Assembly (NCBI GenBank): GCA_031292355.1
Contig: JARLHI010000076.1
Location: 186,001-250,000 of the forward strand
DNA from: Candidatus Obscuribacterales bacterium
GTDB taxonomy: Bacteria; Cyanobacteriota; Vampirovibrionia; Obscuribacterales; Obscuribacteraceae
Length of the DNA: 64,000 nucleotides
Direction of reading: 5' to 3'
Under the pieces are notes generated by a model. That model was not told the origin of the DNA. It saw only the letters and a list, made by a program, of their open reading frames with translations, and searched no databases. This document shows, piece after piece, positions 26,900 through 35,739 of this stretch. The translations under genes and the position numbers were made by a program. Position 1 is the first letter of the stretch. Each line of letters begins with the position of its first letter.

Positions 26900-28453
26900 T
26901 CATCTGCTGGCAATATGCCTAAATTCAGTTGTGTCTTGTTGAGCCATAGCGCAATGAAACATCGACATTTTTACTTCGGTCATATTCTGCGGGCGGCTAT
27001 CAGGATCTTTAGCTAGCATACTGGCGACAAGCATCTCTAATTCATTGCAAAAACCACCTTGCGGACACACCGAGCGTAAGGTAGGCGCTTCAGAATAAAG
27101 ATGCTGAGAGAAAATTGCCATTGCCGTCTGCGCATCAAAGACAGGCTGGTCTGTCAATACCTCAAATAAAACACAGCCCAGCGAATAAATATCCGATCGT
27201 CCATCCATCGGTTTACCGAGACATTGTTCGGGCGACATGTAATTGGGAGTTCCGCTAACAATATGCTTTTCAGTTACCTGCAACTGACTCATCGATTTCC
27301 TTGAAAGAATTTGCACCAAGCCAAAATCAACAAGTTTTACAACCTCGCTTCCTGGCGCTCCAGCGATCAAAATGTTGCTCGGCTTTAGGTCGCAATGCAC
27401 GATTCCGTGGTCATGCGCAGCCGCTAATCCTTCGCAGACTTGCGTAAACAACTTCAAGATGTGCAGAAGGTCAAATCCTTTCTTATCGGCAATAATTTCG
27501 GCCATGCTTGTGCCATCCACATACTCCATAACCAAAAATGGTTGGCGATCTTCGCTCAGGCCAAAGTCGTAGACGTTCACGATGTTGTTGTGATTTAAAT
27601 TGGCGACTGCAGTACCTTCACGCTGGAAACCTCTCATCAACAAAGGGTCATCGGAGAGTTCTGGATGAAGCACTTTTATGGCAACCGTACGGTCTATGTA
27701 GAGATGCCTGGCTTTATACACCGCACCAATCCCGCCGGTGCCAATCAGCGATTCAATCAAATACTTCTCATTGAAAATAGTCTCATCGCCGACATTCTCT
27801 ACCATTGCCGTCAGCCACTCGTTTAGCCTCACCCTCTCTTTCTTCTCACTTTGTTCACTGGGAGTCTTTCGCTCTCCAAATCTACCGATGAGGTCACGCA
27901 CTACTCGAGGTACGCTGTCTGGGCTCATCTTCAAGAGTGAAGCTATTTGCTGATTATTTAACTCATCTCTAATGTGAGCAAGTATTTGCTCCTCGACTTC
28001 GGATAATCCGATTGATAGAGAAGTTCCGCTTTTTTGACTCCGGACGACAACATCGGCTAGTGTCGGGTCCAAATATGTGTCACCGCGCGCTACTGTTTCT
28101 AAGGCGAAAACAATTTGCTCTATTGGTGCATTTTTAGCGCAGTATCCATCAGCACCTGCGCCGAAAGCCGCAGACACGGCATCCGCTTCCACTCTAGCAG
28201 TAAACATTATAATTCTGGTGCGCGGCAGTTCTAATTTTATCCGCCATGTCGCCTCGATACCGTCCATTCCGGGCAGTCCAATATCCATCAGAATGATATC
28301 TGGGTGCAATTTTAAGGTCTGTCGAACAGCACTCTCTCCGTCGTCTGCATCTCCGACTATCGTGCAACAACCAGAGTTTTCCAGTGACGCCTGCAGACCA
28401 ATCTTTAGTAGACGATGATCTTCAACAATAAGGACACTAGGCTTGCTATTCAT
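26900..28453 (-). CDS. Receiver-HTH-Ser/Thr protein kinase fusion
   Basis: 517 residues from the ATG at 28453 (AAGG upstream; an in-frame start 12 codons earlier is unsupported). Residues 1-125 are a NarL-type receiver with acidic pocket VEDH, phospho-acceptor D57 (ILMDIGLPGMDG) and K107. Residues about 150-195 form a LuxR-type helix-turn-helix (LSEVEEQILAHI, NNQQIASLLKMSPDSVPRVV). Residues about 230-505 are a full Hanks-type kinase: glycine loop GTGGIGAVYKA, K260 in VAIKVL, catalytic loop HCDLKPSN with D355, DFG at 376, and SPEQC. The HRD Arg is a Cys, a change often tolerated in kinases not regulated by loop phosphorylation. No membrane segment. It joins histidine-aspartate and Ser/Thr phosphorylation in one chain. 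Confidence 0.92.
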   Translation of the reverse strand: MNSKPSVLIVEDHRLLKIGLQASLENSGCCTIVGDADDGESAVRQTLKLHPDIILMDIGLPGMDGIEATWRIKLELPRTRIIMFTARVEADAVSAAFGAGADGYCAKNAPIEQIVFALETVARGDTYLDPTLADVVVRSQKSGTSLSIGLSEVEEQILAHIRDELNNQQIASLLKMSPDSVPRVVRDLIGRFGERKTPSEQSEKKERVRLNEWLTAMVENVGDETIFNEKYLIESLIGTGGIGAVYKARHLYIDRTVAIKVLHPELSDDPLLMRGFQREGTAVANLNHNNIVNVYDFGLSEDRQPFLVMEYVDGTSMAEIIADKKGFDLLHILKLFTQVCEGLAAAHDHGIVHCDLKPSNILIAGAPGSEVVKLVDFGLVQILSRKSMSQLQVTEKHIVSGTPNYMSPEQCLGKPMDGRSDIYSLGCVLFEVLTDQPVFDAQTAMAIFSQHLYSEAPTLRSVCPQGGFCNELEMLVASMLAKDPDSRPQNMTEVKMSMFHCAMAQQDTTEFRHIASR

Positions 28454-28864
28454 CGACGCCTTGATTCTGAAATGACGAAATAGACACAAAATTTCTTCTT
28501 ACACTTATTGACACCAACCTAGCACGCACCTCTTAGTGTGACATCGCCCCAATGGGTGACTCTTGAAGGTGGTCGTTGGCGGCTCAAAAAACTAATTGAG
28601 CAATTACTTTTTAATTTCAAAATACGCGCGGGTCGCGATGAGCCGCAGTCAGTCTCATTCTTCCAGCGACTGGTCAATCCCGAACACATTACTTTCATCC
28701 TCAAGCTCGAAGCTTTGCCTGCACAATTTCCCGAATGCATGATAATTGTAAGGATAGCGGCAGCCATGTTTTCACCAGTCGATGTGACTTCGAATACTGC
28801 TGAGTTTCCCGATAATTGGTGCACATGAGACAATCCAATTTTGCATTAAACGGAGGCATCAAAC
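28454..28864. other. Divergent intergenic region, no firm gene
   Basis: About 410 nt between the receiver-kinase gene (minus) and the TadE-like gene (plus). Open frames of about 100 codons exist on both strands over 28519-28833 and are mirror images of each other; neither has a credible start, ribosome-binding site or recognised family. One could be a real small gene, but I cannot decide. Promoters for both flanking genes should be here. Confidence 0.4.
28851..28856 (+). promoter_or_regulatory. Strong ribosome-binding site facing a non-standard start codon
   Basis: CGGAGG lies 8 bases before an ATC at 28865 that is in frame with the TadE-like gene. No ATG, GTG or TTG occurs at a usable distance in that frame; the nearest standard start, GTG at 28919, is 62 bases away and would remove the conserved N-terminal motif of the protein. 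Confidence 0.55.
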
Positions 28865-29305
28865 ATCAGAAAGATTGTTTCTTTTCGAAACCCACGAGGA
28901 GTCACTATCGTTGACAGCGTGACACTGCTTACCTGGCTTGTGCCACTGTTAGTGCTCATTGCGCTGGTAGCGATAGAAGCAGCCAAGGCATACGAAATAT
29001 CGCGTGACTTACAAATTGGAGCTTCGTTAGCAGCTCGGGCACTGGCTTCATCCGGAAGCTTAACGACCCAACAGCAACAATCTCAAATACTTAGCGACAT
29101 TCAGGTGGGAAAAAACGTTGTTGATCCTTCGCAATTTTATTCTGTTATATGGCAGCGCAATACCACTCCACCCACAGTGACTGTCTTCGTCCAATCGGTC
29201 TCAACTGGCCCCCAAAAGCCCCCGCACTTTCCTGATCCTGATCCATTGAATCTCGGTTCCCAATTCGTCATGAAAGCTCAATCTACCTTCCGCTTGATGC
29301 AGTGA
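28865..29305 (+). CDS. TadE-like pseudopilin, probable ATC start
   Basis: About 146 residues if begun at the ATC at 28865. A basic N-terminus with RNPRGVTIVDSVTLLTWLVP leads into one membrane helix, then a soluble domain of about 90 residues. The pattern Gly followed four residues later by an acidic residue just before the hydrophobic helix (RG-VTIVD) matches a prepilin-peptidase-like site, as in the next gene (SG-AVTAE). Starting at GTG 28919 would delete this. TadE-like proteins are minor pseudopilins of tight-adherence (Flp) pili at the cell envelope. It is the first gene of a set with another TadE-like and a TadG-like gene. Confidence 0.65.
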   Translation: MRKIVSFRNPRGVTIVDSVTLLTWLVPLLVLIALVAIEAAKAYEISRDLQIGASLAARALASSGSLTTQQQQSQILSDIQVGKNVVDPSQFYSVIWQRNTTPPTVTVFVQSVSTGPQKPPHFPDPDPLNLGSQFVMKAQSTFRLMQ

Positions 29306-29320
29306 ATAAATTTTTCTGTT

Positions 29321-29830
29321 ATGTCGATCAACTCTAATTTGAAACGCAAAAGCACAAGGAAGGTTGGTCGCCCCAACTCTGGAGCTGTCACCGCTGAATT
29401 TGCTGCTAGCCTCGCGCTGATATTACCAATGGTGCTTATGATTTTATACGCCAGCTATGAGGTCGCGGTCGCGCTAATGATCTTCAACGCACTCGACCAC
29501 TCCGCTCATATTGCCGCAATGGCGCTATCAAAAGCTTATGGCTGTGATGCCAGCTGTGCGGTGTCGTCGGCGAAGCAACAACAAGTTCTCAGCAATATTA
29601 CTTTCAATAACATTGTGGTGAATCCAAATCAATTTGCCGTGACGTTTCCAAACAATCCGCCTGCGGCCTCATGGAAGAACGGCAATAGCAACGTGCCGAT
29701 AGTTACGGTTGCATGCACTTATGCAAGTGGTCAATTTGGACTTCCCTTATTTCCAAGTCCTGACCCTCTACAGTTAGGAAAACTATTCAAATTGCAAGCG
29801 ACGGCCAGCGCGTACTTAGAGGGTTTTTGA
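29321..29830 (+). CDS. TadE-like pseudopilin
   Basis: 169 residues. A basic N-terminus ending RPNSGAVTAEFAASLALILP gives the TadE signature, a Gly-Ala-Val-Thr-Ala-Glu stretch before a membrane helix, followed by an exported domain with two Cys (GCDASCAVSS). TadE-like proteins take part in assembling or capping Flp-type adhesive pili. It begins 15 nt after the previous gene, without a clear Shine-Dalgarno, so translation is probably coupled. The main Tad machinery (CpaF, TadB, TadC, the Flp pilin) is not in the window. Confidence 0.8.
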   Translation: MSINSNLKRKSTRKVGRPNSGAVTAEFAASLALILPMVLMILYASYEVAVALMIFNALDHSAHIAAMALSKAYGCDASCAVSSAKQQQVLSNITFNNIVVNPNQFAVTFPNNPPAASWKNGNSNVPIVTVACTYASGQFGLPLFPSPDPLQLGKLFKLQATASAYLEGF

Positions 29831-29856
29831 GATGGTCATCCTGGGGACAGAGTCAA

Positions 29857-31020
29857 ATGTATAAAAAGCAAATCAAGGTTCGTAGAAATCGCGGATCGGC
29901 AATAAACGTACTCGCTGTCATTACATTACCGATGTGTCTTGCCATTGGTGCACTGTCTGTAGATTTTGGACATGGGGTCCTCGTACGGGCGCAACTTCAG
30001 TCGGCATGCGATGCCGCCGCGTTAGCTGGCGCAAAGGACCTTGTGGGAGATGTTGGACCTTTAACGGCGCTGCAAATTTCCACAGCGCAAAGCGATGCAA
30101 AAACTGTTGGCAACGCAAATTTAGCCGATCAGAAGCCGGTTTCGGTGATTGTAGACAATCCGCCGCCTATGTATAACGTACCTCCATACTCAACAGCAGT
30201 TCCTCAATACGTTGTGACAGCTTCGGCGACAACCTCAATTTCAAATATCTTCGCCCGTTTGTTTGGTATTAGTGGCGAGCCAATTAGCGCCACTTCCAGG
30301 GCTGGTGTATTCCCTTCTTCGACTTCCACGGCACTGTACGGAAGCCTTGCGTCAACCACTGCACCTATTGCAGTCACTATTGATGTAAATGCCAATAACG
30401 ACTTGGACGCCGGTGCAGCGCTGTCGTCTATAAAAAAAGGGCAGGGATTTAAAATTCAAACAAACGGTGCCACCGGAGGGGGACAACAAAACGCAGCCTG
30501 GATTGAGCTACAACAAGGAAGTAACAGTTCTCCATTATCCCCTCTTGCTTCGTCCATTCCCCTCACGGACCAATTAAGCTCACAGGGCACTCCTGGTATT
30601 TTTGAGACAGGAAACACTCCCTACGCTTCTCTCTCTGGAGGTGCAAACAACTCAAGCACCAACGGTAACCAGGGGTGGACTCCGTACATAGTGAGTCAGA
30701 TTGTCGCTAACGCTGGTTCTTTCAATATCACCGTCCCCATTATTACGGACCCCACCGGCAACACAGACCCATCTTCACTGAAAGCTCACAGCCAGATGCA
30801 GATTGTGGGCGTCGCAACGTTCAACATAACTCAGACGGCCCGTGGTCCGGGCCAAAAATTGCAAGGTGACGCAACCTTCTATGGCACACTCGTAAATGCG
30901 CTCCCTCTAAATGCCGCCGAGGCAGCAAACTTTCTAACGTTTTTTAGTCAATTTCAGAGCGGAAATAGTGGTGGCACTGGCAATAGCAGCCAGGGAACTC
31001 CGCAGGTTCGGTTGTTTTAG
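29857..31020 (+). CDS. TadG-like pilus-associated protein
   Basis: 387 residues from the ATG at 29857, preferred over a TTG overlapping the previous stop because GGGGA lies about ten bases upstream. The N-terminus is TadG-like: NRGSAINVLAVITLPMCLAI is followed by VDFGHGVLVRAQLQSACDAA and LAGAKDL, the common Ala-rich helix of this family. The rest is a beta-rich exported domain with low-complexity Ser/Asn/Gly segments and a Gly/Ser/Asn tail. No von Willebrand A domain with a complete metal site can be seen. It probably completes a TadE-TadE-TadG minor-component set; a Ser/Thr kinase gene follows after 73 nt on the same strand. Confidence 0.8.
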   Translation: MYKKQIKVRRNRGSAINVLAVITLPMCLAIGALSVDFGHGVLVRAQLQSACDAAALAGAKDLVGDVGPLTALQISTAQSDAKTVGNANLADQKPVSVIVDNPPPMYNVPPYSTAVPQYVVTASATTSISNIFARLFGISGEPISATSRAGVFPSSTSTALYGSLASTTAPIAVTIDVNANNDLDAGAALSSIKKGQGFKIQTNGATGGGQQNAAWIELQQGSNSSPLSPLASSIPLTDQLSSQGTPGIFETGNTPYASLSGGANNSSTNGNQGWTPYIVSQIVANAGSFNITVPIITDPTGNTDPSSLKAHSQMQIVGVATFNITQTARGPGQKLQGDATFYGTLVNALPLNAAEAANFLTFFSQFQSGNSGGTGNSSQGTPQVRLF

Positions 31021-31093
31021 AACGAGAACGCACAGCATTAGAGTCTAAGTTGGACCTTTCCAGGGTATATACAACTTATGGCGTCCATATTCT

Positions 31094-32734
31094 TTGCTGT
31101 CGGTACGCCGTGCGGCAACCTTTGTTGAGTACTTCCACGTGCCTTTACACAACTCATTCCGCCCCAATTCTCGTCAGAAGCAGCCGGTTGTCGACCTGCT
31201 CAACAGTGTACGAGTAGGCGGTGCTCCTGGGACAAAGGACCTCAGCTTTGCCATGTTACAAGCTGGAGAATCGGCCCCCGAACCGCAAGTCATCAGCTGG
31301 CAATCACACGAAAATAAGTTTCAACTTCAAGTGTTATATCGTGGTGGCTCACCAACCTGGAGGCTATTTATAGTCGACAAGGAACCCGCCGTCTTACAGT
31401 GGAGCATTGTCAGCGAGGATCCTCAACAGATTCAACGGCTCCTTAGCAAACGCATAGCACCGGAACAATTGTCGATTGCACCAGAGCCAGAAACGCCTCA
31501 ATCCAGGTCAAGCCTGGCTATTGGGGCGACTTTCATGAATCGCTACAGGATCGACGAGCGCATCGCTCGCGGTGGCATGGGACTAATTTTTAAGGCTACG
31601 GATATGGTAAGCGACCGCACCGTTGCCCTAAAGGTACTGCACGATCACCTTTTGGATGATGAAGCAGCAAAGAGGCGTTTTGATCGAGAGATGCAAGCTT
31701 GCATCCAACTCAGACACCCAAACATTGTTACTGTCTATGACTATGGACTTACGCCTGATGGCACTCCCTTCATGGTAATGGAGTTTCTAGCTGGTCAAAC
31801 TATGGAGGATTTTTTGGGGACCTCAGGATGTTTGTCCTTGCAGCAATTCGTTGATGTTTTTTGCCAAATCGGCGGAGCCCTGCGGCAAACCCACGATCAA
31901 CAAATAATTCACCGTGACTTAAAACCTTCAAATATCATGCTGATTGAAGAAGCTGATCAGTCCTTGATCGCTAAAATAGTCGATTTTGGAATTGCCAAAA
32001 CAGTGGGCAACACCTCAGGAGTGACTAAAACAGGCGAGGTAATCGGAACACTGCTTTACATGAGTCCCGAGCAATGCCAAAACGAGCCAGTTGACCTACG
32101 TTCGGATATTTATTCTTTGGGCTGCGTCATGTATGAAACTCTTGCTGGAAAGAGACCTTTTTACGGTGAGACTCCAATTGCAACGATGATGTTGCACATT
32201 TATGCAACACCGGCTCCCTTGAATAATGTCCCAGCCGATTTAGCATCGCTGATTTTCAAGACACTGGAGAAGCAGGCAGAGGATCGATTCCAGTCAATGG
32301 ATGATTTACTCAATGCACTAAAGCTATTTGCAGAACAAAATAGAGAGTTGCTCAGAACCACTGGTGGTGTCCCGCTTGTACCAATGACTGACCTACAATT
32401 CGATCATATAGCTGGTTCAAATTCCAATAATTTTTTATTGTCCGAATTACGCAAAAGTGAGTTGCCACTGCCACTGGAATTGTTAGTGGCCGCTGGACTT
32501 ATTACGAGTGAAGTTGCAAGCACTGTTGTTGCTTTCAAAGAGACGCATGGTGGCGACACGGTAAAATATTTGTTGGATTTAGACTGCACCAATGAACGCA
32601 CATACGCACTCGCGCAAGAATGCGCAAAGTTTATGCACGAATTTAAACTTAGCGTAGAAGAAGTTGTGGACATAATGAAATATTGCAGCCAACAAAACAT
32701 CAGTTTTGAGCAAGCTCTGAGCGAGTTCAGTTGA
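31094..32734 (+). CDS. Soluble Ser/Thr protein kinase with extra N- and C-terminal domains
   Basis: Up to 546 residues. The start is uncertain: TTG at 31094 opens the frame, and no ATG with a good ribosome-binding site is found before residue 54. Residues about 30-120 form an unrecognised alpha/beta domain. Residues about 150-415 are a Hanks-type kinase: loop ARGGMGLIFKA, K180, HRDLKPSN at 273-280, DFG at 297, SPEQC. The C-terminal 90 residues (LELLVAAGLITSEVASTVVA, then VEEVVDIMKYCSQQNISFEQ) resemble paired helical modules found at the N-terminus of type II/IV secretion ATPases (MshEN-like); this is inference. There is no membrane segment. Placement after the TadE/TadG set suggests control of pilus output. 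Confidence 0.85.
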   Translation: MLSVRRAATFVEYFHVPLHNSFRPNSRQKQPVVDLLNSVRVGGAPGTKDLSFAMLQAGESAPEPQVISWQSHENKFQLQVLYRGGSPTWRLFIVDKEPAVLQWSIVSEDPQQIQRLLSKRIAPEQLSIAPEPETPQSRSSLAIGATFMNRYRIDERIARGGMGLIFKATDMVSDRTVALKVLHDHLLDDEAAKRRFDREMQACIQLRHPNIVTVYDYGLTPDGTPFMVMEFLAGQTMEDFLGTSGCLSLQQFVDVFCQIGGALRQTHDQQIIHRDLKPSNIMLIEEADQSLIAKIVDFGIAKTVGNTSGVTKTGEVIGTLLYMSPEQCQNEPVDLRSDIYSLGCVMYETLAGKRPFYGETPIATMMLHIYATPAPLNNVPADLASLIFKTLEKQAEDRFQSMDDLLNALKLFAEQNRELLRTTGGVPLVPMTDLQFDHIAGSNSNNFLLSELRKSELPLPLELLVAAGLITSEVASTVVAFKETHGGDTVKYLLDLDCTNERTYALAQECAKFMHEFKLSVEEVVDIMKYCSQQNISFEQALSEFS

Positions 32735-32740
32735 TTTGCC

Positions 32741-33469
32741 ATGAGCAATAAAAACAACAATAAAACTGAAAGCACCTTACCGGCTGAGCCGCTAGAACTA
32801 CAGACCAGAGTGCTCGAAGATGAGTACGGAGACCCGATCATAGCGGGTCCGTATTCGGGACAAGACCAGACTGACCTCGACGCATTGTATCCAGGACGTC
32901 AAAATGAATCCGAATTAGACGAATCAAAAGCAGATGAGCAAGCACCACCTGATGAGACAAAAAAACAAGGCATACAGTGGAAGCGCACTTTACTCACCTA
33001 TTGCGCAATAAGTATGGTTGGGATGGCATTTACTTTCGCTTTGCAATCTCGCAAAATCCAAGAGGTAAAAGAAGCAGCTCGTAACAGTCTTTCTGTAGCA
33101 AAAATGGTGACGACAAACGCCCAAACCTCATCATTGAATGCCGCTATGGCAGATGCTGGTACCGGTGCTAGTTATTCAGGGGACGACAGTTCCTGCCAGC
33201 AAGCGTTGGCATTAGTCAAAACGCACGACGAAGGAATGAAGCTCATATCGATAGCAGATGATTTTTTGCGAAAAGGAGACACAAAGCGAGCGGAATTGCT
33301 TTACAGGCGCGCTTTAAGAGTTCTAGGCTCATCCAATGGACAAACGAGCTGGGAGTATCAGCAAGTTTTGTCTAGATTGTCTTTTCTATTTCAGTCGAAA
33401 AATCGCCTTCAAGAAGAACAAGAGATAAAGGCTTATTCCAAACGGTTATCAGGCGAAGAGAAGAATTAG
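32741..33469 (+). CDS. Single-pass membrane protein with TPR-like C-terminus
   Basis: 242 residues, starting 6 nt after the kinase stop and so probably cotranslated with it. An acidic cytosolic N-terminus (about 1-80) is followed by one membrane helix (TLLTYCAISMVGMAFTFAL, about 88-106). The exported part has a TPR-like pair of helices near the end (DDFLRKGDTKRAELLYRRAL and VLSRLSFLFQSKNRLQEEQE). It could be a substrate or membrane partner of the kinase; the Ser/Thr-containing acidic N-terminus on the kinase side of the membrane fits this, but it is inference. It converges with the histidine kinase gene at 33473. Confidence 0.7.
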   Translation: MSNKNNNKTESTLPAEPLELQTRVLEDEYGDPIIAGPYSGQDQTDLDALYPGRQNESELDESKADEQAPPDETKKQGIQWKRTLLTYCAISMVGMAFTFALQSRKIQEVKEAARNSLSVAKMVTTNAQTSSLNAAMADAGTGASYSGDDSSCQQALALVKTHDEGMKLISIADDFLRKGDTKRAELLYRRALRVLGSSNGQTSWEYQQVLSRLSFLFQSKNRLQEEQEIKAYSKRLSGEEKN

Positions 33470-33472
33470 ACT

Positions 33473-35293
33473 TTAATTTGAAGCCACAGAAGCTTGATCT
33501 AGATTTAAATCAAATATGGGAAGAGTCACGATGAAGGTGGTCCCTTCCCCTTCTTTTGAAATAAAGCTCAAACTACCGTCATGGGCGTCAATAATTTGCT
33601 TGGTTAGATAAAGCCCAAGTCCAGATCCGATACCGCCAGTCCTGCTGCGCTTGTCTTGTCCAAATTTGGTGAATAAGATCGATTGCTCTTTTAGCGGAAT
33701 GCCGCGCCCTGTATCAGTGATTCGCAGTACCACGTTGGAATCGAGTTGTTGGGCGCTGATGCGCACTGAGCCGCCGCGCTCAGTGAATTTGATCGCATTG
33801 TCGACTAGATTTTGACATACTCGTCGAATGGCAATACTGTCTCCAGCAATTTTGGGCAAAGTCGGCGGTAGTTCAAGCTCCAGCAGTACCCCTTTCTCGT
33901 CTGCCAGGACCGAAATCTCCTTCATTAGATTCGTGAGTTTTTCTGCTAAATCTAGAGGCTTGATCATGAGTCGCGGCTTGCCTTCTTCATAGCGATAAAT
34001 TTCAATAAGGTTTTGCACCATATTCAAAAGCTGATGATTACTAGATTTGAGAAGACCGAGAATCTCCGATTGTCCTTTTTCCCCGTGTCTCTGAGCCACT
34101 TCGATGAGCATCTGTAGGGTGCGTTCTGCGCCTATCAAGGGAGTCTTCAAATCGTGCACAAGCGTAGCAACAAAATCTTCCTTCTGTTGTTCTATTCGCT
34201 TTCGATCTGTCACTTCTAACGTGCTCATGGCGATGCCTATGATGTTTTTCTCACCATCTTTGTCTTCGGTCAAAGACCACGCTTCTACATCCAAGAATGC
34301 AGTGCTAACACCTGCTCGCTGTGTCGACACTTGTTGATTTTTCAATGTGAGGCTACCTGCGCCGTTCAACACGTCCTGGAATAAGATCGCACGATCTAGC
34401 CCAATAGTTTGCGTAAACGACTTCCCAATCAACTGGTCATGAGACATTCCCAATTGATCGCAAGCCGCTTTATTGACGTGGGTAATTGCAAGACTTCGAT
34501 CGAGTTTCCACATTCCAATTGGAGACTGCGCATTAGTTGCACTCCCTTGAAAGAGTCGAGGTGAATCCATCGCGGCTATCGTGGTCTTCGTCAATCGACC
34601 TTCAGAAGCGTCTGCGCAGTAGCCAATGAACCCGAGGAATGTCCCATCAGACGCAAATTGGGCAATTGCGGACTCGGACACTGCGTGATAGCGCCCGTCA
34701 GCGGCTTTTAACAAATATTGTGCTCGGTAGTTTTTCGCTGCTGCAAGTGCGTTAGCCAATCGCGATCGAAGTTCAACAGCTTGCTTTGGATCAACGCTCC
34801 CCATCCATCCATCACCAAACTCAAGTTCAAGTTTCCGTCCGGTAAATCGAAGCCACTTAGTGTTGAAGAAATCTCGCTTTCCATCTGGACCACAGGTCCA
34901 TACTAGACTCGAATTTAAATTAGCTAATAGCTTAAAACGCTCGATGGCTGCAGTTAGTGCTAGTTCCATGTTTGCAGGTTTGACGAGATCGCGAAAAACA
35001 GCGAGGTAACCAATATCTGGCAGAGTTGACCACGACACGTGGTAGGTTTGCGTCGTTTCTCCGTTCAGATGACTTAATTCAGAAATCGGGCTCTCCGTTC
35101 CTAGAATTTTTTCACAGAAATTTTCGAAGTCAGCAGCCACCGGTAACTGCGGAAAAATGGATTGACCAGGTTTGCCCGTCGCCTGACTTTTTTCTATGCC
35201 AGAGAACTGTTCCATGGCAGCATTCCAGGAAATGATTTTCCCTTTTGAATCAAACACGACCGCTGGAAATTGTGGTTGTGCTTGGTGAAACAT
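33473..35293 (-). CDS. Cytosolic PAS-domain sensor histidine kinase
   Basis: 606 residues without membrane segments. Three PAS-like domains (about 1-105, 118-232 and 250-365; for example VVFDSKGKIISWNAAMEQFS and TNAQSPIGMWKLDRSLAITH) precede HisKA with phospho-acceptor H380 in TLVHDLKTPLIG. A complete HATPase domain follows (LVDNAIKFTERGGSVRIS, DTGRGIPLKEQ, GSGLGLYLTKQI). The PAS domains would sense an internal ligand or redox state. The gene is divergent from a NarL-type response regulator at 35740 across about 450 nt, the likely cognate pair. The start ATG is at 35293. Confidence 0.92.
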   Translation of the reverse strand: MFHQAQPQFPAVVFDSKGKIISWNAAMEQFSGIEKSQATGKPGQSIFPQLPVAADFENFCEKILGTESPISELSHLNGETTQTYHVSWSTLPDIGYLAVFRDLVKPANMELALTAAIERFKLLANLNSSLVWTCGPDGKRDFFNTKWLRFTGRKLELEFGDGWMGSVDPKQAVELRSRLANALAAAKNYRAQYLLKAADGRYHAVSESAIAQFASDGTFLGFIGYCADASEGRLTKTTIAAMDSPRLFQGSATNAQSPIGMWKLDRSLAITHVNKAACDQLGMSHDQLIGKSFTQTIGLDRAILFQDVLNGAGSLTLKNQQVSTQRAGVSTAFLDVEAWSLTEDKDGEKNIIGIAMSTLEVTDRKRIEQQKEDFVATLVHDLKTPLIGAERTLQMLIEVAQRHGEKGQSEILGLLKSSNHQLLNMVQNLIEIYRYEEGKPRLMIKPLDLAEKLTNLMKEISVLADEKGVLLELELPPTLPKIAGDSIAIRRVCQNLVDNAIKFTERGGSVRISAQQLDSNVVLRITDTGRGIPLKEQSILFTKFGQDKRSRTGGIGSGLGLYLTKQIIDAHDGSLSFISKEGEGTTFIVTLPIFDLNLDQASVASN

Positions 35294-35739
35294 TTTGATT
35301 CCTTGGCAGATTTCTGCCTGATTTGGTTGCGGACGGAACTGGTAGGTGTCTCAGCAATTGTCCATGAGCGACTCGACTAGATTCAGCTTATACACTTGAT
35401 ATACCACGCCTCACTCTTATGCTGTCAAAGCTAACAAACTTGTCTGGGTACCGGTGTTCCAAACAAAGAAGTCACAACTGTTCACAAGGATTACAACGTC
35501 GGCAATAGAATTGCTCTAAAGCATTCACAATTTGCAAATATGATACCAAATACGATGCTCATCCACGTTCCGAACATTTATTGACGGTACCCACCAAATT
35601 TCAAGCGAAAGAAATTATAAGACGGACAACGGAATGTCCTCTTTTCTTCATGAAAATTGAGCCGTCGATTAGGCATCCAATCGGGAGGGAACAATGTTTT
35701 GACGGACACGGATCATCTAGAAGAGTTTGACAAGAGCAA
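35294..35739. other. Divergent promoter region of the PAS kinase and NarL-type regulator
   Basis: About 445 nt. Near the regulator start there is a strong GGGAGGGAAC at 35683-35692. It faces an ATG that is stopped after two codons and a TTG at 35699 that opens a 21-codon frame ending at 35764, overlapping the regulator start by 25 nt. That small frame may be a leader used for coupling. Nothing else gene-like is seen. Confidence 0.45.

Noticed and set aside
28519..28833. Overlapping frames on both strands in the divergent region
   Set aside because: Mutually antisense; neither has a credible start or recognised motif, so no gene is called, though one could be real.
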